Below, one piece after another: positions 41,931 to 46,123 of a stretch of DNA of 46,123 bases. Positions within the stretch are counted from its first letter, which is position 1; every line of letters starts with the position of its first letter. The DNA is from JAVBQJ01 sp031549115. Its GTDB lineage: Bacteria > Verrucomicrobiota > Lentisphaeria > Victivallales > Victivallaceae. The translations under genes and the position numbers were made by a program. The notes below the pieces were generated by a model that was given only the letters and a program-made list of their open reading frames with translations, made no database searches and was not told the DNA's origin. Where the stretch lies: contig JAVBQJ010000016.1 of NCBI GenBank assembly GCA_031549115.1, positions 1-46,123 of the forward strand. Reading direction: 5' to 3'.

Positions 41931-43886
41931 TTATTCCGACAACGCCACGGAGCTGATCAAAACCCAGCCGCCGGTGGGGTGATTCGCTTCGGAGCGGTTT
42001 TCCACCGTCAAAATATTACTACCCGCTTTCAATACCCCGGAGGGAATCGCAAACTCGCGGACCGACCAGCCGTTTTTAGTAAAGCCGCAGCTGTCTTCGA
42101 AAATCACCCGGCCATTCAGCGTCAGCCGGATCGGCGCGGGCGGAATGTCGGCTTTGTCGCAGGCCTGCCCTTCCATCACCAGCGTTCGCGCGTTCGCCGC
42201 CAGCTCCGCCGAAACCGCAAAATTCGCGGTCATCGACGCGGCGCCGTTCGCCTGCGCCATCACGCCGGTGCATTGGCGCGCTTCGCAGTGATAATCGTAC
42301 TTCATCACACCATAGGGGGACCCCTCGAACAAGCCGAGGCGAATCGTGCCGTCGGCGGGGAGCGCCTGCCGCAACGCCTCCAGCGATTTTTCGACCAATA
42401 CGGCGCCGCCCTCGTGGCCGACCAGGCAGGAATAAGGAATCGCGCCATATCCTTTGTTGGCTTCGGCGCGTTCGGTCGGCAGATAGCCGCCGCCCGATTC
42501 GCCGACGCCGGAACCGGCCAATTGCACGACCAAGGTCTGCGCAAACGGGCTGCGCGCCTGGATCCGGTGCATGAAATCGGCATAGAGTTCGAAGCGGTTG
42601 CTGACCCAGGCGAGTTCGCCGATGCCGACCGCATGCAACTCCATCGGCAATACCGGATCGCTGTCCTGGGCTTCAAAACGTTTCACGATCGCACGGCAGC
42701 GGCCGCGCAACGAAGCCAGTGACGAGTCCAGCATCAACCGGTCCAGGGCACTGCCCTCCGTGGCCCACGTTTGTTGTTCGAACATTGCCAGATTGGCTTT
42801 TTCCTCCTCGTACTGTTCCGGCGAAATACGCTGGCGCGGCAGTTCCACCGTTTCCACTTTGTGCTGCAGCGGCACCGCGGTGCGGATATCCTTTTTCGCC
42901 CACTCCAATACCTCGCGGAAGGAGACGGCAATGCGTTCGGCAATATCGCGGCGCTCCGCCATATCGAGGGCGATGTCGCCGTATTTGAGCTGGAAACGGC
43001 GCTCCTGCGCCAGCTTGTTGTGCAAAATCCGGGGCGCGAGGTCGCCGGCGGCGGCGCACTGCGGCAGAATGCCGATATCGCCGTATTCGGCGCGCAGCAG
43101 CGTCCGCACCTCATGCCAGAAGTCGGCGCTGAGCTCCGAAATCATCTCCGAATTCTGCGACGGCACCGGCACGTTGATCAGCGCCCCGGTCAGCTTCCCG
43201 GCCGGATCGAAGGTGAAGACAAAATGGATGAACGTGTCGGCACCGGCCTCGAAGTGCGAAAAAGTCGGGTCGTTGGTATTCCCGTACATGACCGCGTGGC
43301 CGTTGGCGGCGAAGCCGACGGTGCCGCCGCCTTTGTCCTCGGAGTAAACCGGCCGCCGCTGGTGTCCGGTCGTGGCATAGCCATACCCCCAGGCGATGCC
43401 GCCGGGCGCGCGTTCTTTCCACGCTTCCACGATCGCCTGGGCGCTCTGACGGGCGACGAAGCTGCTGTAATCCAACCCCGCCATGTGCGGCACGTCGCAG
43501 GGAAACTCATCCGGATCGTCACCGTAAACATCGCCGCCGGAGTGGGTATGGGTGACGCTCATCAGGATTTTATCGACCGGGATGTCCGGAGCCAGTTTTT
43601 TGACCTCGTCGCGAATTTCCCGTACCAGGAACGACCGCAACCCGACCATGTCCAGCGACAGGAAAATCACACAATCATCGCCGGAATCCAGCACCAGCGC
43701 ATTGACGGTGACCGGATCGCGGACCCCTTCGGAGATGCGCAAATGCATCTGTCCGCGGATGCCCACCGGCTCGGTGGTGGAAATATCGGCGCGTCCCCAG
43801 CCGATCAACAGCGGTTTGGCCGAATCCGCCCATGCGCCAAGCGCGACCAGCACGAGCATGACGCAGATTGTCCGTAACTTCATCAT
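41931..43886 (-). CDS. Secreted neutral/alkaline ceramidase-like hydrolase
   Basis: This 651-residue protein starts with a Sec signal peptide (KLRTICVMLVLVALGAWA). The mature part resembles the N-terminal domain of neutral/alkaline ceramidases: LIGWGRADISTTEPVGIRGQ, VNALVLDSGDDCVIFLSLDMVGL, and VTHTHSGGDVYGD, whose histidines probably bind zinc. The C-terminal 130 residues form a likely beta-sandwich (APIRLTLNGRVIFEDSCGF, KAGSNILTVENRSE). In PVC bacteria such proteins are common and their true substrates are mostly unknown, so sphingolipid hydrolysis is not assured. AAGGAG precedes ATG 43886. It is a single-gene unit with its own terminator. Confidence 0.78.
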   Translation of the reverse strand: MMKLRTICVMLVLVALGAWADSAKPLLIGWGRADISTTEPVGIRGQMHLRISEGVRDPVTVNALVLDSGDDCVIFLSLDMVGLRSFLVREIRDEVKKLAPDIPVDKILMSVTHTHSGGDVYGDDPDEFPCDVPHMAGLDYSSFVARQSAQAIVEAWKERAPGGIAWGYGYATTGHQRRPVYSEDKGGGTVGFAANGHAVMYGNTNDPTFSHFEAGADTFIHFVFTFDPAGKLTGALINVPVPSQNSEMISELSADFWHEVRTLLRAEYGDIGILPQCAAAGDLAPRILHNKLAQERRFQLKYGDIALDMAERRDIAERIAVSFREVLEWAKKDIRTAVPLQHKVETVELPRQRISPEQYEEEKANLAMFEQQTWATEGSALDRLMLDSSLASLRGRCRAIVKRFEAQDSDPVLPMELHAVGIGELAWVSNRFELYADFMHRIQARSPFAQTLVVQLAGSGVGESGGGYLPTERAEANKGYGAIPYSCLVGHEGGAVLVEKSLEALRQALPADGTIRLGLFEGSPYGVMKYDYHCEARQCTGVMAQANGAASMTANFAVSAELAANARTLVMEGQACDKADIPPAPIRLTLNGRVIFEDSCGFTKNGWSVREFAIPSGVLKAGSNILTVENRSEANHPTGGWVLISSVALSE

Positions 43887-43980
43887 TTCGATCCGTCTCC
43901 TTCGTTGTTTTCGGGTTTATCTTACGATACCCCCGGAACGTTGGAAGCGACAGAAACTTTTTATGGACTTTTTTGTCAAG

Positions 43981-44002
43981 TGCCGGATTTTTTTGTCCGG
44001 CA
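43981..44002. terminator. Stem-loop after hisB, weak terminator
   Basis: TGCCGGA (43981-43987) and TCCGGCA (43996-44002) form a 7-bp stem with an 8-nt loop, 8 nt beyond the hisB stop. The T-run (TTTT) is on the plus strand, which has no gene upstream; on the minus strand only CTTGAC follows. It may still slow transcription from hisB. Confidence 0.35.
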
Positions 44003-44010
44003 TTTTGAAT

Positions 44011-44601
44011 TTACAGGCATCCTTTGGAGGACATCACCCGCCCTTCGAGGCGCGGATCTTCGGACGCGGCGACGGCCAGCGCCCGGGCGAAAGCTTTGAA
44101 AATCGCTTCGAACGCGTGGTGCACCTCTTCGGAATAGCGCAGATTGATATGCAGATTCATTCCGGCTTTCACCGCCAGCGCCTGGAAAAACTCGTGAAAC
44201 AATTGCACATCCAGCTCGCGGATATACGGCGCCGGCGCTTCCACATGGTAAACCAGATAGGGCCGGTTGGAAAGATCCAGCACCACCTCGGCCAGGGTTT
44301 CATCCATCGGCAGCAGCATGCTGCCGTAACGGCGGATTCCGGCCCGGTCGCCGAGCGCCCGGTTGATCGCGTCGCCCAGCACCAACCCCAGATCCTCGAC
44401 GGTATGATGCGCATCCACTTCCAGATCGCCCTTGATTTCGACTTTCAAGTCGAAAAAGCCGTGCTTGGCCAGCAAATCCAGCATGTGGTCGAGAAACCCG
44501 ATCCCGGTGGCGATTTCCGACCGGCCGGAGCCGTCCAGATTGAGTTCCAGTTCGATCCGCGTTTCACGGGTATGCCGACTGACGTGTGCGCTTCTGTTCA
44601 T
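44011..44601 (-). CDS. hisB: Imidazoleglycerol-phosphate dehydratase
   Basis: HisB dehydrates imidazoleglycerol phosphate in histidine synthesis. The 196-residue protein is the single-function form without the HAD phosphatase domain of E. coli HisB. Metal-binding motifs are present: GFLDHMLDLLAKHG, DAHHTVEDLGLVLG, and SEEVHHAFEAIFKAFARAL, along with RRYGSMLLPMDETLAEV. The gene stands alone, with no other his gene in the window, and has its own promoter. It is divergent from a secreted-protein gene. Confidence 0.97.
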   Translation of the reverse strand: MNRSAHVSRHTRETRIELELNLDGSGRSEIATGIGFLDHMLDLLAKHGFFDLKVEIKGDLEVDAHHTVEDLGLVLGDAINRALGDRAGIRRYGSMLLPMDETLAEVVLDLSNRPYLVYHVEAPAPYIRELDVQLFHEFFQALAVKAGMNLHINLRYSEEVHHAFEAIFKAFARALAVAASEDPRLEGRVMSSKGCL

Positions 44602-44640
44602 GGGATATATCCGTTCCTTTCGCGTTGGTGCATTTTACAT

Positions 44641-44670
44641 ATTATACACCCGCCCTGCGGAAAGTGCCAA
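44641..44670 (-). promoter_or_regulatory. Promoter of hisB
   Basis: On the minus strand TTGGCA (44670-44665) is 18 bp from a perfect TATAAT (44646-44641), about 40 nt before the start codon. This is the best promoter match in the window. Confidence 0.7.
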
Positions 44671-44730
44671 AACATTCCGGGGAAAAAACGCGTTTTTTCG
44701 AAGAATAACCGCGAAAAACGGCAACTGTGA

Positions 44731-44759
44731 TTGCATTTTTCGGGAAATAAGGCTATAAT
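44731..44759 (+). promoter_or_regulatory. Promoter of the small secreted protein gene
   Basis: TTGCAT (44731-44736) is 17 bp from a perfect TATAAT (44754-44759). The start codon is 46 nt downstream, with AGGAGAAAG before it. Confidence 0.6.
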
Positions 44760-44805
44760 AATCGCAAATGTTTTTTGACGTTAAACTGTTAACAGGAGAA
44801 AGACG

Positions 44806-45381
44806 ATGAAAAAGGCCACAGTCATACTGGGGATGCTCGCCATCGGCGGGAATCTTCTCTGGGGAGCCGAAGATTTCACCGAAGATCAGGAATCAACGTT
44901 TTCACGCGCCATGCGGGCCACCGCATGGTATCTGCCCAACCGGCTGATCGATCTGACCGATGTGTTTACCTTTGACTTCGGCGCCGGCGCCGGCAGCTCG
45001 CTGCACGTCAAAACTACCGGCTACAGTGAGCTGGGATGGTATGTCGGCGATGTCCACACCTTTGACACCGGCTACCGCCGTCGTTGGGGTACCGGCCTTT
45101 CGCGCGGGTATCTGTACAGTGTCGGCTGCTTCTCCGACGCCGCGATGCGCTTCAAGGCCACCGGCGGCAATACCGAAACCTTCAAGGTCGCCACCGACGG
45201 ATTTTCACTGGTGAATCCCGATGCGGATTGCTATCTGGATGAGAATATCGATTTCTGGGCCATCGGCGTCCGCGCCGGAGTCCTGCTCAATATCGGAATC
45301 AACTTCCACCCGGTGGAGTTGGCGGATTTTTTCACCGGTTGGGTCGGTTGCGATCTGACGGGAGATGATTACGGGAAATAA
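44806..45381 (+). CDS. Unrecognised small secreted protein
   Basis: I do not recognise a family with certainty. The 191-residue protein has a Sec signal peptide (KKATVILGMLAIGGNLLWGA, then EDF). The mature part is rich in Gly, Phe and aromatic residues (YLPNRLIDLTDVFTFDFGAG, GWYVGDVHTFDTGYRRRWG), with several short hydrophobic strands, suggesting a small beta-rich envelope protein. The end HPVELADFFTGWVGCDLTGDD looks conserved in character. Two cysteines (near 105 and 142) and one near the end could form a disulfide. A good promoter and ribosome site precede it. A 54-nt gap with a GC hairpin separates it from the kinase gene. Confidence 0.7.
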   Translation: MKKATVILGMLAIGGNLLWGAEDFTEDQESTFSRAMRATAWYLPNRLIDLTDVFTFDFGAGAGSSLHVKTTGYSELGWYVGDVHTFDTGYRRRWGTGLSRGYLYSVGCFSDAAMRFKATGGNTETFKVATDGFSLVNPDADCYLDENIDFWAIGVRAGVLLNIGINFHPVELADFFTGWVGCDLTGDDYGK

Positions 45382-45384
45382 TTC

Positions 45385-45404
45385 ACGCCGCGTTCCCGCG
45401 GCGT
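45385..45404 (+). other. GC-rich hairpin between the secreted protein and kinase genes
   Basis: ACGCCGCG-TTCC-CGCGGCGT is an 8-bp perfect stem with a 4-nt loop, 3 nt after the stop. It has no T-run, so it may stabilise the upstream mRNA or attenuate readthrough rather than terminate. Confidence 0.4.
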
Positions 45405-45434
45405 CAACAGTAGTGCACTATAGAGGCGTACAGC

Positions 45435-46123
45435 ATGCGTTTTATCTGTAAATTTTGTCGTGAAATTGTCGAGGCCAATGATCTGCAGGCCGGGGAAGAG
45501 GTTCAATGCGGACATTGCAGTCAGGTCGTACGTGTCCCGGCGGGCAAATTCGCCGCCGGAACGATCATCGGCGGCGACTTCTGTATCGAGCGGGAGATCG
45601 CCAAAGGCGGCATGGGCGTGGTGTATCTGGCCAAACAGATTTCCCTCGACCGGCCGGCGGCGCTGAAGATTCTCCAACCCCACCTGGTCGACGATCCGGC
45701 CCTGGTGCAAGGATTGATCCTGGAGGCCCGCGCCGCCGCCAAACTGAACCACCCCAATATCGTTCAGGCCTACGCGGTCGGCGAAGACGACGGCGTCTTT
45801 TATTTCGCGATGGAATTCGTCGACGGCCCGACCATGAAAAGCGTGCTCAAAGACCAGACGGTCATCCCGCCGCGCCGCGCCGCCGAAATCATCCGCCAGA
45901 TCGCCGACGCGCTCGCCTGCGCCTGGGATGAACAGAAGCTGACCCACCGGGACCTGAAGCCCGACAATATCATCATGAGTTCCAACGGCCGCCCCAAGCT
46001 GGCGGACCTGGGGCTTTCGCAGGTCGCCGGCGCCGACAAGGCCCCGGAGGACGCCTCCAATGAGGTTCTCGGTACGCCGCAGTACATCAGTCCCGAGCAA
46101 TTGACCGGAGCCGTCGTGGACAA
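45435..46123 (+). CDS. Zinc-ribbon Ser/Thr protein kinase (partial, runs off the edge)
   Basis: The visible 229 codons encode an N-terminal zinc ribbon with two CxxC pairs (Cys5/8 and Cys25/28), then a PKN-type Ser/Thr kinase domain. The glycine loop is AKGGMGVVYLA, the ATP lysine is Lys78 in AALKIL, the catalytic loop is HRDLKPDN with Asp173, and the DFG position reads DLG (Asp191). SPEQL stands in the APE position. The gene is open at base 46123, so any C-terminal repeat or membrane region is unseen. AGAGG 8 nt upstream supports ATG 45435. Kinases of this kind are plentiful in PVC bacteria. The target is unknown; the adjacent secreted protein gene is only a positional neighbour. Confidence 0.9.
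   Translation, partial: MRFICKFCREIVEANDLQAGEEVQCGHCSQVVRVPAGKFAAGTIIGGDFCIEREIAKGGMGVVYLAKQISLDRPAALKILQPHLVDDPALVQGLILEARAAAKLNHPNIVQAYAVGEDDGVFYFAMEFVDGPTMKSVLKDQTVIPPRRAAEIIRQIADALACAWDEQKLTHRDLKPDNIIMSSNGRPKLADLGLSQVAGADKAPEDASNEVLGTPQYISPEQLTGAVVD

Noticed and set aside
43974..43979. Perfect minus-strand TTGACA that might be the -35 of the ceramidase-like gene
   Set aside because: No acceptable -10 box lies 16-18 bp downstream (the bases read TTTCTG), so I do not call a promoter.
1..46123. CRISPR arrays, tRNA or rRNA genes, insertion sequences, prophage genes
   Set aside because: No regularly spaced direct repeats, cloverleaf-forming segments, rRNA landmarks, transposase or integrase motifs were seen in reading the intergenic spaces.

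Overview
The window is 46,123 bases of GC-rich bacterial chromosome, densely packed with genes. It carries 36 complete protein-coding genes, plus one Ser/Thr kinase gene cut off by the right edge. I see no rRNA, tRNA, CRISPR array, insertion sequence or phage gene. The gene content fits a Gram-negative-type member of the PVC group. Pointers are apolipoprotein N-acyltransferase, an LplT-Aas-like lysophospholipid salvage fusion, several secreted proteins with Sec signals, a GH78-type glycosidase, Gfo/Idh/MocA oxidoreductases, a ceramidase-like hydrolase and a PKN-type kinase with a zinc ribbon. Lentisphaerota (Victivallis-like) is my best guess, but this is inference from gene mix and base composition, not a database match.

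Layout from left to right. (1) 1-222: a long imperfect palindrome ahead of a three-domain transporter/acyltransferase/ligase gene. (2) 3902-11369 (+): ftsK, a rodZ-like gene, aroQ, accB, accC, an Asp23/Gls24 gene, a membrane partner resembling AmaP, and maf; this joins chromosome translocation, cell shape and fatty-acid precursor synthesis. (3) 11370-18482 (+): a promoter and a highly structured leader RNA, then nusA, infB, rbfA, nrnA, truB and an unrecognised acidic 493-residue protein that is translationally close to truB. (4) 18501-23063: a GH78-like gene, a convergent AraC regulator, and a divergent Gfo/Idh gene, with a perfect 19-bp palindrome between the last two that holds two opposed -10 boxes; this looks like a small sugar-responsive locus. 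(5) 28895-23139 (-): nadB, pcnB, folB, a second Gfo/Idh gene and a secreted redoxin-fold/TPR protein without the CxxC pair, tightly spaced as one operon. (6) 28982-33467 (+): lnt, a HIT hydrolase, a DUF89 protein and an unknown secreted protein. (7) 41772-33454 (-): clpC, a NUDIX gene, ppx, ppk, pfk and a CYTH triphosphatase-like gene; four of these handle polyphosphate, triphosphate or a phosphoryl donor. (8) 43886-41931 (-): a secreted ceramidase-like hydrolase. (9) 44601-44011 (-) hisB, divergent from (10) 44806-46123 (+) a small secreted unknown protein and the partial kinase.

The most interesting signals are the nusA leader, which can fold into a three-way junction containing an intrinsic terminator with a competing pairing; the unknown protein at the end of the translation operon; the polyphosphate-linked clpC operon; the divergent palindrome in the sugar locus; and the long palindrome at the left edge. 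Everything here was read by eye, so families are assigned from remembered motifs, and promoter and RNA-structure calls are tentative.
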